From NCBI GenBank assembly GCA_037447655.1, contig JBBHKE010002193.1, forward strand, positions 101,001-165,000: a stretch of 64,000 nt of DNA, given 5' to 3'. A model generated the notes under the pieces. It saw only the letters and a program-made list of their open reading frames with translations, had not been told where the DNA came from and ran no database searches. Position 1 is the stretch's first letter; the number at the start of each line of letters is the position of its first letter. The translations under genes and the position numbers were made by a program. Positions 31,430 through 41,575 of the stretch are shown here, in pieces. This stretch comes from Zygnema cylindricum. Taxonomy: Eukaryota; Streptophyta; Zygnematophyceae; Zygnematales; Zygnemataceae.

Positions 31430-31878
31430 CTCTCCCTCTCCCTCTCCCTCTCCCTCTCCCTCTCCCTCTCCCTCTCCCTCTCCCTCTCCCTCTCCCTCTC
31501 CTCTCCCTCTCCCTCTCCCTCTCCCTCTCCCTCTCCCTCTCCCTCTCCCTCTCCCTCTCCCTCTCCCTCTCCCTCTCCCTCTCCCTCTCCCTCTCCCTCT
31601 CCCTCTCCCTCTCCCTCTCCCTCTCCCTCTCCCTCTCCCTCTCCCTCTCCCTCTCCCTCTCCCTCTCCCTCTCCCTCTCCCTCTCCCTCTCCCTCTCCCT
31701 CTCCCTCTCCCTCTCCCTCTCCCTCTCCCTCTCCCTCTCCCTCTCCCTCTCCCTCTCCCTCTCCCTCTCCCTCTCCCTCTCCCTCTCCCCCTCCCTCTCC
31801 CCCTTTCCCTCCCCCTCCCCCTCCCCCTCCCCCTCCCCCTCCCCATCCCCCTCCCCCTCCCCCTCCCTCTCCCTGCTA
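31430..31878 (+). repeat. Long perfect (CCCTCT)n hexamer array in intron 6
   Basis: From about 31436 to 31790 the hexamer CCCTCT is repeated more than 50 times with one slip near 31500, then grades into CCCCCT. The complementary strand is (AGAGGG)n. The long [12 protein letters not shown] and GRGRGR frames on both strands are artefacts of this repeat. Confidence 0.95.
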
Positions 31879-31879
31879 G

Positions 31880-31932
31880 AAACGTAAAGTCTCTAGGATA
31901 TGTTTTTTAAATTGGGGAATGGAAACCCTTTT
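31880..31932 (+). pseudogene. YJU2B-like exon 7, decayed copy a
   Basis: AAACGTAAAGTCTCTAGGAT aligns base by base with exon 7c (AAAGGGAAAAACTCCAGGAT) and continues ..TTAAATTGGGGAATGGAAA. It is preceded by CTGCTAG after the (CCCTCT)n tract. The coding frame has an immediate TAA. Confidence 0.65.
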
Positions 31933-32027
31933 TTATTTTTTTTGTTCCCTTCTTTTTACCTCTTTCGACTCTCCCTCTCCATCCGCCCCCTCCTCTCGCC
32001 CCCTCTCTCCCTCCCCCCCCCCCCCAG

Positions 32028-32090
32028 AAACAGAGAAACTCTAAAATCCGTTCTTCAAATTGGAGCATGTAAATAATGATGTGGCAATGG
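32028..32090 (+). pseudogene. YJU2B-like exon 7, decayed copy b
   Basis: AAACAGAGAAACTCTAAAAT followed by CCGTTCTTCAAATTGGAGCA aligns with exon 7c. It is preceded by its own CT tract and CCCCCAG. The frame meets TAA where Gln stands in copy c. Confidence 0.7.
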
Positions 32091-32199
32091 CTTAACCCCC
32101 CTTTTTTTTCCTTTTTTCTGTCATATATACCAATTTTGACCCTCCCTCTTTCCCCCCCTCTGTCCCCCCCTCTCTCCCTCCCTCCCCCTCCTCCCCCAG

Positions 32200-32273
32200 A
32201 AAGGGAAAAACTCCAGGATCCGTTCTTCAAACTGGAGCATGGAAATGCTGACGTGGCAGTGGGAAACTCTTAA
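32200..32273 (+). CDS. YJU2B-like exon 7, best copy c
   Basis: It follows CTCCCCCAG and encodes (E)REKLQDPFFKLEHGNADVA, matching the family D-P-F-(Y/F)-(R/K)-L-E-H-G block, in phase with the end of exon 6. It then reaches TAA at 32271-32273. A weak donor (GAC|GTGGCA or GCA|GTGGG) may lie before that stop. Confidence 0.72.
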
Positions 32274-33685
32274 AAAACAAACAAAAAAAAAAAAAAAAAC
32301 ACAAAAAACACACAAAAAAAACAAGGCTGCAATCATCTAGAGCACGAATTTCAAGAACTGATTACCACATCCATATATTCTAAATAAAATAAAATATAAT
32401 ACAATAAAATAAAATAAAACAAAATAAGGTAGATGACAATAATAACAACAATAAATAAATGAAAAGACATCTCCAATAATTTAGACCAAAAATTTCAAAA
32501 AACTGATACCCACATCCCATTTTTTTTAAATGTTCTTTTATTTTTTTAAAGTGTCTTTTGTTTGTCTTACAATTTCAGTAATTATCCGGAAATATGCTAA
32601 ATTGCTAAAACAAAAAAAAAAAAAAAAAAAAAAATACAAAAATGGCGAAACAAAAAAAGAGAAAGAAGCAAACATACAAAAAGACGAACAATAGAATAAA
32701 AGTGAGAAGTGTTAGAAATCTGGAAAGGAAACTCTAGGAAAATAAAGGAAAAAGAAGAAAAAAAAGAAAAAATAACCAATAAGACACAAGATTGGACGTT
32801 TTAAAATAAGTAAATTGGTTTATTTTGGAAATAAAAATGGAAAAGAAAATTTTAGAGAGGAAAATATAGAGTAAAAATTCAAGGAAAAGCGGGTCAAAGT
32901 TTATATAATGAAAGGTTTTTTTTGAAGAGAGAGGGTTTTTTTTTGGGGGGGGGGCGCTTTACGAATGGGTTGAGTGTAAGTGAAAAGAAACAGTAAAAAA
33001 ATAAATAATTATTAAGCCTTACATGAAAATGAAATTGTATAAGAAAAATAGTTAACAAAAAAAGGAAAATTTGTTCAAGAAATTGAATGCATATCAAGGG
33101 CGGGAGGGATGGAGGGAGGGAAGGAGGGAGGGAGTGAGGGAGGGAGGGGAGGCAGGCAAGGATGGGGGGAGGCATGGTGGGAGGGAGGGAGAGGGAGGGC
33201 CTTACACTGGAATTGCAAAGAAAAAAAAACGATAGTTTCTTTTTCTATTGTTTTCTTTTAACATTTTGAACAAGTTCATCAAGTTTTGGATGTTTTTGTT
33301 GTGATATTTAGAGAAATTCTTTTTGTAGAAAAACGTAGTCTTTTTATTAAACTTTCAATTTTTGCCTCTCTCATCGAACTTTTTTGGTTTCCTTCTCTTC
33401 CACTCTCTCTTTCTCTCCCTTCTCCCCCATTCCCACTCCCCCACATGCACATTTCATCTCCTCCTTTCCCTTCTCCCTCTTTGTCCCTCAACATATAACT
33501 CTCGTTCGTTCTTCTCTTTTTCTCCTTCGCCCTCTCTCACATTAACACATTCTCCCCTTAACCCTTTTCCTCTCTCTTTCTGTTTCCTCTCCCCTCTCCC
33601 CCTTCCACCCTCCACCCTCCACCCTTCCCCTCTACACTAACATATCCTCTCATTCCACTCTCCCTCTCTCTCTCTCCCCTTTCAG

Positions 33686-34144
33686 GCTCAAAAAAAGAGA
33701 GTTGCGTCAGAAGAAGCCAAAGCGAGAAGTCGAGGACTTGGAATTCGTCTTTTACCGCCTTCTGCAGAAGATTCCGAAATAGCTTCTAATACAAATTTCA
33801 AGCGAAAATTTGATCAAAATTTAAAAGATAAATGAGCGAGAATACAAGCTTCTTCGATCTTTTCGACTTCGATGCTTTCGTCTCCTTCGAAAAAAACGGT
33901 CGGAAAAAACGTTTCTTTTTCGATTTCGTCGCAAAAATTTACTCGGAAAAACGGAAAAACGGAACTATTAAATGGAGACCGTAAATTGGAATTGCTCGCG
34001 AAAAAACGGAAAATCGACGCAAAAGGAGTTTTGGGATTAATTTCGGGAAATTTTCGACTTTCGGCAAAATCGAGATTTCAAGAACAAAATCTTTCGGAAT
34101 CGACGAGTTCCATTTTGGGTTTGAAAAAGAATCTTTTGACATAA
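33686..34144 (+). CDS. YJU2B-like last exon with internal TGA
   Basis: After CCCCTTTCAG it reads AQKKRVASEEAKARSRGLGI, RLLPPSAEDSE and KRKFDQNLKDK. TGA at 33833-33835 follows. The same frame continues ARIQASSIFSTSMLSSPSKK to a second stop at 34142-34144. The family has Arg at this point (KRA-x-I-x-A-S-S-I-F), so TGA is one C-to-T change from CGA. The AATAAA at 34176-34181 is a possible polyadenylation signal. Confidence 0.75.
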
Positions 34145-34149
34145 AAATA

Positions 34150-34978
34150 GAAAAAATCGAAAAATAATCTAAAGAAATAAAATTTTGGAAGCTGAAAAGA
34201 AAGAAACAAAATAACACGAGGGGGAGAGGGAGAAGACGAGAGAAGAGGGAGAGGGGAGAGAGGGGAAGGAGTGGGACGGGATAGTATATTTTTTGACGTT
34301 GGGGTTTTGTTGTATAATCAACAACTAATTGAAATTGAAAATTTGAAGTTAATATGTATAAATATAGCCTTCGTCCTTTTTTTTTTTTTTTTTTTTTTTC
34401 GTTTTTAGTTTTTGAAGATTGAATGTACATAGGTGAAAAGGTTACTGGGAGTTTTAACGTTTTTGGAAAATTTAGAAATAAATAAATCATTAATACCTGT
34501 TGTGTACTTGTTCAGAAATTTGACTGAGGTGTAATTTTTTTTTTTCCTTTTTTCTTTTTTATTGTCATCGTTTTCTGAAAAAAAATATTAATAACTTCTT
34601 GGGCTTATTTTTATTTTTAAGCCATGTTTATATATTTATCGACTGTGTCAACTTTCCCGTCTTTTTAACAATTATTCGTCTTGTTTTCTTTTTTTTCTTA
34701 TTTTTTCCATTCCCTATAACTAATCATTTATTTGTTTTTTAGTTTTATCTGTATCAATATTGTTCTAACTTCTAACATCATAACACTAAAAATCATCGTA
34801 CAATAAATTTTTAACATAATTATATTTGCTTTTTGATAGATTGATTTTTTTGTCTTTTTGCCTTGTTCGCCCTTTTTTTCCCTTTTTGCTCTAAAGTTTT
34901 GTCAATATTCAACTATTAATGGCGTTCTTAATTTTTATTCTAACATAATTGCTTACATTTGTATCTCTTGCGTTATTT
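34150..34978. other. 3' flank of the YJU2B-like gene, no gene recognised
   Basis: It contains a GA-rich stretch at 34219-34270, a long T run at 34378-34399, and AT-rich DNA. Nothing else. Confidence 0.5.
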
Positions 34979-35447
34979 AACTTCCTTCCCTTCCTCCCTC
35001 TCCTCTCACCTCTCCTCCCTCATCTCCTCCCTCTCCTCTCCTCTCCTCTCCTCTCCTCTCCTCTCCTCTCCTCTCCTCTCCTCCTCTCCCCTCCACTCCC
35101 CTCCCCTCCCCTCCCCTCCCCTCCCCTCCCCTCCCCTCCCCTCCCCTCCCCTCCCCTCCCCTCCCCTCCCCTAACCTCCCTTCCCCTCCGCTCCTCTCCC
35201 CTCCCCTCCCCTCCCCTCCCCTCCCCTCCCCTCCCCTCCCCTCCCCTCCCCTCCCCTCCCCTCCCCTCCCCTCCCCTCCCCTCCCCTCCCCTCCCCTCCC
35301 CTCCCCTCCCCTAACCTCCCTTCACGCTCCTCTTCCCTCCCCTCCCCTCCCCTCCTCTCCCCTCCCCTCCCCTCCCCTCTTCTCCCCTTTTCTCCCCTCC
35401 TCTCTCCTCTCCTCTCCTCTCCTCTCCTCTCCCCTCCCCCCCCCTAG
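34979..35447 (+). repeat. Pyrimidine tract, (CTCTC)n and (CCCCT)n pentamers
   Basis: CTCTC pentamers (35020-35085) pass into long CCCCT pentamer arrays with two CCCCTAACCTCCCTT interruptions (35171, 35311), which mark an internal duplication of about 140 bp. Confidence 0.9.
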
Positions 35448-35449
35448 AT

Positions 35450-36235
35450 TTGGAAAGCATTAGTCCTCTCTATGCCTTGAATGAGGGGGAGAGAGTTTCA
35501 TGACTTAGAATATTTTTGTAAGCCTAGTTCAGTACGAACAAGATTTGGTGTTACAGTGACTCAGTAAAGAGTACACCGATATATACACTTGCTGGACACG
35601 TGTCGGTACAAGGAGACCACATTCCAGAATATTTGTGTGTTGGTGTACGGATACACGTGAGGACCGAAAAGACACATGGAGGTTCACCTACGGTACCGAA
35701 TCTGATACGCAAGCGGCTGACGCAGACCGCCGACAAATGCTGGTCAGAGTGGACCATGTACACGATGATCAGGCGTGGCATACAGAATCCTACTTAGATG
35801 TAAATATTTGTCTTAACAGAATTTTGTTTTCTTATGATTAGTGAATTAATGTAGGATTATTTTGTATGACATACCTTGTTCATTTTGGGTATATGCACAG
35901 TATTAATTGCGTGAGGTAGTTAGTTGTAGGACTGGTATGCCTCAATACATTCAGCAGTGAAGCTTCAGTGTATATGAGTAGGACTTAGTCCATTTTGCAG
36001 TTAGGAACAATTGTGTATCAAAAACGTATTATGCTATTTTTGGTAATTTTATCTCTGTAATCAGAATTTTGATTAATTTTGTGTGTGTGTTCCTCCTGTT
36101 GTTATGTACATTTTGGTGGATTATTGTGTCTCTAACTTCTGAATTATCAACTGTTGAAGTTGATGTTTTTCACACCGGTTTTGGTGAAAGCTTCTTGCTT
36201 GTTGTAATTATGAGATGACTACTCTTGCATCCTCA
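35450..36235 (+). mobile_element. LTR-like repeat D, copy 3 (partial, plus orientation)
   Basis: It shares TGACTTAGAATATTTTTG, GGACACGTGTCGG and the GGCTGGTATGCC-like and ATGAGTAGGACTTAGTCCAT blocks with other D copies. It is opposed to copy 4. Short frames inside are not conserved. Confidence 0.45.
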
Positions 36236-36309
36236 TCGTCTTCGCTACCAGCAGTTAACTCAAAACAACACTTCCCACCCCTCTCCTCCCCGTCCTCCCA
36301 TCTCCTTGT

Positions 36310-37424
36310 TGTCCATAGCCATTTTCAGCCATGGATTTCCCCTCGGAAGCACCACAGACTACCCCAAAACAGCCTACTTTGATTCCACTCAGAATTCTAC
36401 AGAATTACCAAACCAAGCTGAAACTACACAAAAAGATAGTTCCTAGGCCACTACGTATTCCCACAAATTCTAATATAAATGTACCAACCAGAATTCCCAC
36501 ATCACCTAGTCAAAGTTGTAGAAAAACAGCCTGCCAGAACTTTGATAAATCTGACCAACTTCACAATGAAGCCCCAAGCAAACAAGACATACACTAGGTC
36601 TGCAAATTTTCCGCAATATTTCCAATACAAGGAGGAACACACATGCAAAATTTCAGATAATTCTGCCAATATATCTGAGAGCAATCCTCAGTTGAAAATT
36701 ACCAAAAAGGAGCAAAAACAGTTTTTGTCCAAAAGTTCCTAGGTCTAAAAATGACTAAGCTGTACGGAGGAATACCAGCCGTACGTAATTAATCAACTAC
36801 CTCTATTAATGTGAGTGTACCTGAGATCTACACTAATAATTAATACACAGGAAAAATCATTGTTAAATATTTACAAGTCTTACGAATTCCGTCAAACGAA
36901 TCACGACCGTCCAAAATAAATATCATGTGATGGAAGCGATTTCGCGTCCCTCACCAAACTGACGGCGCCGCTGTCCGTAGATCTTATTCGGCATCCTTGA
37001 TGTCGTGTCGCTTGTTCACACAATCCACTTGATAAGCTGACGTCACCTCATCCAAATTAGTCCGTACTGTCGGCGTCCTTTTCCAATAAGTGCCGCTCAC
37101 GCCACTTTCAGTTCGAAATCCTTTCGTCATCATTATGATTCGTACCTGCAGCGTACCTTTCCAAAACATTCCAACTCGGATCGCTTCGCGATCCGCCTTA
37201 TATTTGACTTGAACATTCCGTACCTTTTCTTATGTATGTTCACGCCACTCAAATAGTGCCGTACGTCCCAAAACAATTAGTACCATTACACCCCCAATCC
37301 GCAAATCCATTCGATCCTCCACAGTAAATCCAGATAGCAAACGCATTAAAATCGCGTATTGTATTCAATAAACATCGTGTACGCACGAAACGACGCGTAC
37401 GCACGATATTAACTTTTCAAAACA
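36310..37424 (-). mobile_element. LTR-like repeat D, copy 4 (minus orientation, about 1115 bp)
   Basis: On the minus strand it runs from TGTTTTGAAAAGTTAATATC to GGCTATGGACA (TG...CA). It matches copy 1 at 18927-19985, including GGGACGCGAAATCGC and GGGTAGTCTGTGGTGCTTCC. CT-rich DNA lies on both sides (36265-36307 and from 37428). No 5-bp duplication was found. Confidence 0.55.
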
Positions 37425-37427
37425 ACC

Positions 37428-39835
37428 CTCCTCTCCTATCCTCTCCCCTCCTCCCCTCCCCTACCCTCTCCTCTTATCTCCTTCCCTCCCCTCCCATCCT
37501 CTCCTCTCACCTCCTCACCCCTCTCTTCTCTCCTCTCCTCTCCTCTTTTCTCCTCTCTCCCCTCCTCTTCTCTATCTCCTCTTCCCTCCCCTCCCCTCCC
37601 CTCCCCTCCCCACCTCTCCCCTCTCCTCCTCTCCCCTCCTCTCCCTCCTCTCCTCTCACCTCCTCTCCCCTCCCTTCCCCTCCTCTCCCCTCCTCTCCCC
37701 TCTTCTCCCATTTCCTCTCCTCTCCTCTCCTCTCCCCTCCATTCCTCACCACTCCCCTCCCCTCCCCTCCTCTCCCATCCACTCCTCTCCCCTCCCCTCC
37801 CCTCCCCTCCCCTCCCCTCCCCTACCCTATCCTCCCCCCCATTCCCTCCCCTCCCCTCCCCTCCCCTCCCCTCCCCTCCCCTCCCCTTCCCTCCCCTCCT
37901 CTCCCCTCTCCTCTCCTCTCCTCTCCTCTTATCTCCTCTCCTCTCCTCTCCTTTTCTCTACTCTCTCCTCTCTCCCCTCCACTCCCCTCCCCTCCTCTCC
38001 TCTCCTTTCCTATCCCCTCCTCTCCTTTACTCTCCTCTCCTCTCCTCCTATCTCTTTTCCTCTCTCCTCTCTTCCCTCCTCTCCCCTCTCTCCCCTCCTC
38101 TCCCCTTCTCTGCCCTCCCCTTCACTTCCCTCCCCTCCTTTCACCACCTCTACCTTCTCCTCCTCTCCCCTCCTCTCCCTCCTCTCCACTCACCTCCTCT
38201 CCCCTCCCCTCCCCTCCTCTCCCCTCCTCTCCCCACTTCTCACCTCCCCTCCCCAACCCTCCCTTCCTCTCACCTCCCCTCCCCACCCCTCCCCTCCTCT
38301 CCCCTTTCCTCCCCTCCTCTCCCCTCTTCTTCCCTCCCCTCCCCTCCCCTCTTCTCTCCTCTCCTCTCCTCTCCTCTCCTTTTCTCTACTCTCTCCCCTC
38401 CAATCCCCTCCCCTCCCCTCTCCTCCCATGTCCTCCCCTCTCCTCTCCTCACCTCTCCTCTCCTCTCCTCTCCTCCCCTCCTCTCCCCTCCTCACCCCTC
38501 TCTTCTCCTCTCCTCCCCTCTCCTCTCCTCTCTCCTCTCTCCCCTCCTCGTCCCTCTCTCCTTTCCTTTCCCCTCCCCTCCTCTCCCCCCCCCTCCCCTT
38601 CACCCCCCTCCCCTCCCCTCCCCACCTCTCCCCTCCCCTCCCCTACCCTCCTCTCCCCTCCTCTCCTCTCACCTTCTCTCCCCTCCCCTACCCCCTCTCC
38701 CCTCCTCTCCCATCTTCTCCCCTTTACTCTCCTCTCCTCTCCTCTCCTCTCCTCTCCCCTCCATTCCTCTCCGCTCCCCTCCCCTCCCCTCCTCTACCAT
38801 CCACTCCCCTCCCCTCCCCAACCCTACCCTCCTCTCCCCTCCTCTCCCCTTTTCTCCACTTTCCTCTCCTCTCCACTCAACTCTCCTCCTCTCCTCTCCT
38901 CTCCTCTCTTCTCCTCTCCTCTCCTCCTTTCTCCTCTCCTCTCTTCTCTCCTCCCTCCTATCTACCCTTCTCCTCCCTCTCTCTTATCCTCTCCCCTCCC
39001 CTCCTCTCCCCCCCCCTTCCCCTTCACCCCCCTCTCCTCCCCTCCCCACCTATCCCCTCTCCTCCTCTCCCCTCCTCTCCCTCCTCTCCCTCCTCTTCTC
39101 TCACCTTCTCTCCCCTCCCCTACCCTCTTTTCCCCTCATCTCCCATCTTCTCCCCTTTACCCTCCTCTCCTATCCTCTCCTCTATTCTCCCCTCCATTCC
39201 TCTCCACTCCCCTCCCCTCCTCTATCATCCACTCCCCTCCCCTCCCCAACCCTCCCCTACCCTCCCCTCTACCCCTCTCTTCTCCTCTCCTCTCCTCTCC
39301 TCTCCTCCTTTCTCCTCTCATCTCTCCTCTCCTCCCTTCTCTCTCCCCTCATCCTCCCACTCTCCTATCCTCTACCCTCCCCTCCTCTCCCCCCTCCTTC
39401 CCCTTCACCCCCTTCCCCTCCCCTCCCCACCTCTCCCCTCTCCTCCTCTCCCCTCATCTTCCTCCTCTCCCTCCTCTTCTCTCACCTCCTCTCCCCTCCC
39501 CTACCCTCCTCTCCCCTCCTCTCCCATATTCTCCCCTTTCCTCTCCTCTCCTCTCCTCTCTTCTCCCCTCCATTCCTCTCCGCTCCCCTCCCCTCCATTC
39601 CTCTCCCATCCACTCCCCTCTCCTCCCCAACCCTCCCCTACTCTCCCCTCCTCACCCCTCTCTTCTCCTCTCCTCTCCTCTCCTCTACTCCTTTCTCCTC
39701 TCCTCTCCTCTCCTCTCCTCTCTCCTCTCCTCCCTCCTCTTTTCTCTCCTCCTCCCTCTCTCCTATCCTCTTCTCTCCCCTCCTCTCTCCCCCTCTCCTC
39801 TTCACCCCCCTCCCCTCCCCTCCCCACCTCTCCCC
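37428..39835 (+). repeat. 2.4-kb pyrimidine tract with ~400-bp higher-order repeat
   Basis: Almost pure C/T with rare A. The marker TTCACCCCCCTC...CCCCACCT recurs at 38599, 39023, 39404 and 39801 (a weaker form at 38121), giving units of about 380-480 bp. Long frames on both strands are compositional. It ends exactly at the TG of the next LTR. Confidence 0.85.
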
Positions 39836-41189
39836 TGTCTGTTGTTCTTTAGTCTAAAATAGACCGTGGAAGCCACCCAAACTATCAAACAAAAAGCTAA
39901 GCAAAGCTAGGCCAATGAACTACCATATTGAAATGCATCCTCCAAATGACACAAATGCGTTCACAAACGCAACAAACAACAATTTAGAAAAAGAGCTGAG
40001 GCGGTCTGCCTCTAACTCCCCTTTCCAAGCCCCCATACTTGTTGTAGTCACTGAAGGCTGGATAGGGAGCTAGAGCCATGGCTGCCTAGTCTCTCTAGAG
40101 AAGACAAGGGGTAAATTAGGTAGACTTACCAAAAGTTAGATGACGGACCCAAGAATTGATCCTGGTACCTACCGTCCGTCAATCCTCAGTAGCCGTTAGC
40201 TCTAGCCGTTATGCCTAGAACAGATATTACGATATATAGGGTTTGACAGATATATAAATCGTTATATGTAGATTAATCCGTTTAACGGCTAATAGATACT
40301 TAGTACATAGATACAGTTTAATTTAGTACGAAGTACGGAATGGGGGCAGAACGGATACCGCGCATTTGTTTCGATAGCGAAACAAATACCGCGCATTTGT
40401 TTCGACAGCGAAACAAATACCGCGCATTTGTTTCGATCGCGAAACAAATACCGCGCGTCGAATTTCAGCGGCTAGGATTGTAGCCGGTTTTGATCGGACG
40501 GCCACGATAGGTGCCGCGATCACGGAACATGTACTTTTGGCGTTTTTCATCCATCGCCACGTAATGTGACACGTGGCGCGACAATGTTGGATTGCGGCGA
40601 CTCCGGAGATTGTGGAAACAAATCCAGCTATGACACGTGTCGACAATTTGGCCATGTTGTACAATGGCCGTACAGAAAGTACACCGGCACCTGTACTTTT
40701 ATGTACGACACAGTAATTTGATTGGTGCCGTACTTCAGTAGATAGAGTTTTAGAGGGGGAATAAGACTTAGGAAATTTTGGGTAGATAGCTGTCTCTCCC
40801 AGAGAGCACCTTGTATAAATGGCTAACTTTGGGCAGCCATAACTATCAATTTACTTGACCATTTTCAGTGATTCTTTTTGCTGCGGACTTAGGGGAGTTT
40901 AGGCTACACAGGGGTGTAGTCGGTCAGAGTTTTTGTCTGCCAGGGTGGCTGCATTTCCAAGGGAAAGTCAAAGTGGGTGAATGTGTCCAAATCTCATATT
41001 CTAACTTTGCATTCTGTGGTGGAACTGAGCACACAGAAAGTGTTATTTCACAGGGGTGAATCTATATTGAGGTTCTGACTGTCAAGGGGTCAGTCACTTG
41101 GGTTTATATTAACTTGGAGTCGGCACTATCTAGATTAGCTTCTTTTGGATCTGCATACTCTGAGGGCCAATGGAGGTCTCAGAGTTTCA
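39836..41189 (+). mobile_element. Solo LTR related to the copia elements at 43 and 54 kb
   Basis: It begins TGTCTGTTGTTCTTTAGTCT after TCCCC and ends GGTCTCAGAGTTTCA. It shares the GATCCTGGTACCTACC block, AGACTTAGGAAATTTTGGGT, CCATAACT, GGGGAGTTTAGGCT and TTTTTGTCTGCCAGGGTGGC with the flanking LTRs. No internal coding part is attached. The flanks (TCCCC and TACTT) do not match as a duplication. Confidence 0.65.
40356..40450 (+). repeat. Three tandem 31-bp hairpin units in the solo LTR
   Basis: Each unit is TACCGCGCAT followed by TTGTTTCG-NNNN-CGAAACAA plus A. Each can form an 8-9 bp stem. The linker changes between copies (ATAG, ACAG, ATCG). Other LTRs of this family have a single, often degraded, unit. 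Confidence 0.85.
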
Positions 41190-41494
41190 TACTTATTGTA
41201 CGTCCATTGTACGACAAGGTATACAAGGTGACACCTGTTAAATCGGAGCCATGGTTCCTCCTCCCATTTTCTCCGATATCAAATAATGTGGCGCCACGTG
41301 GCACCGCGTGACGCTATCTCTGTATGCCGCCAAAATCTCACTTCGCGTGGCGGTTATAATGCCGACCGTCTGATCAAAACATATTTTACACGGTTGAAAT
41401 TTGCGTAAATGCATGAATTGCTCCTTTTGGTTAGTCTTCTGTTAATTAGCTATTGCGTTAATGTATATATATCTTTGAAACCCGGCACGTGTAT

Positions 41495-41575
41495 CGTTTC
41501 GATAACGCCTTAGTGGTTAAGACGTATGACTATATAGAAGTCCACAGACCTAGGTTCAAATCTGGACTTAGACAA
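41495..41575 (+). other. tRNA-like / SINE head candidate
   Basis: CCTTAGTGGTTAAGACG resembles a Pol III A box in a D-arm setting, and AGGTTCAAATCTGG, about 40 bases later, resembles a B box with a TTCAAAT T-loop. The T stem pairs poorly and no clear acceptor stem or terminator is present, so this is more likely a tRNA-derived SINE or relic than a functional tRNA gene. Confidence 0.4.

Larger units (their letters stand above)
26973..34144 (+). pseudogene. CWC16/YJU2B (CCDC130)-type splicing factor gene, 3' half disrupted
   Basis: This gene encodes a member of the CWC16 family (YJU2/CCDC130), zinc-binding proteins that join the spliceosome around catalytic activation. Exons read by hand give M-STLAAARADNFYYPPEWTP, GGLNKFQGQHAL, DQGILVIRFEMPFHIWCGGC, MIAKGVRFNAEKKQVGN, SFKMTSPCCQHEI, VSGAEKKVEEF, KLQDPFFKLEHGN and KKRVASEEAKARSRGLGIR. 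The two CxxC-type pairs (WCGGC and PCC) of the zinc site are present. Problems begin in exon 5. The DPK, NCD and KMV codons lie in three different frames, exon 6 needs a one-base shift, exon 7c runs into TAA, the exon between LEHG and KKRV (about 25 residues) was not found, and exon 8 has TGA at the place of a conserved Arg. Either a recent pseudogene or an error-rich assembly. Confidence 0.8.

Noticed and set aside
31091-31910. [12 protein letters not shown] and GRGRGR frames of up to 262 codons on both strands
   Set aside because: All three plus frames and the minus frame of (CCCTCT)n are open. This is simple repeat, not an SR- or RGG-type protein.
32340-32520. Missing YJU2B exon in two similar segments (GAATTTCAAGAACTGATTAC and its copy at 32488)
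   Set aside because: The two segments are duplicates of each other, and LEHEFQEL was briefly suggestive. The remaining residues do not match the family and stops follow.
36225-36742. Three overlapping plus-strand frames of 73-88 codons
   Set aside because: They lie in LTR-like repeat D copy 4 read antisense. No conserved protein.
37428-39852. Frame of 474 codons (LPSSPL repeats) and Glu/Arg/Gly frames opposite
   Set aside because: Compositional in a pyrimidine satellite, with no start context, no domain, and frames open on both strands.
40356-40450. CRISPR-like array of palindromic repeats
   Set aside because: Only three units without unique spacers, inside an LTR in eukaryotic DNA. It is a tandem hairpin.
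41508-41570. Functional tRNA gene
   Set aside because: A- and B-box words are present, but the T stem does not pair well and no acceptor stem or T-run terminator was found.
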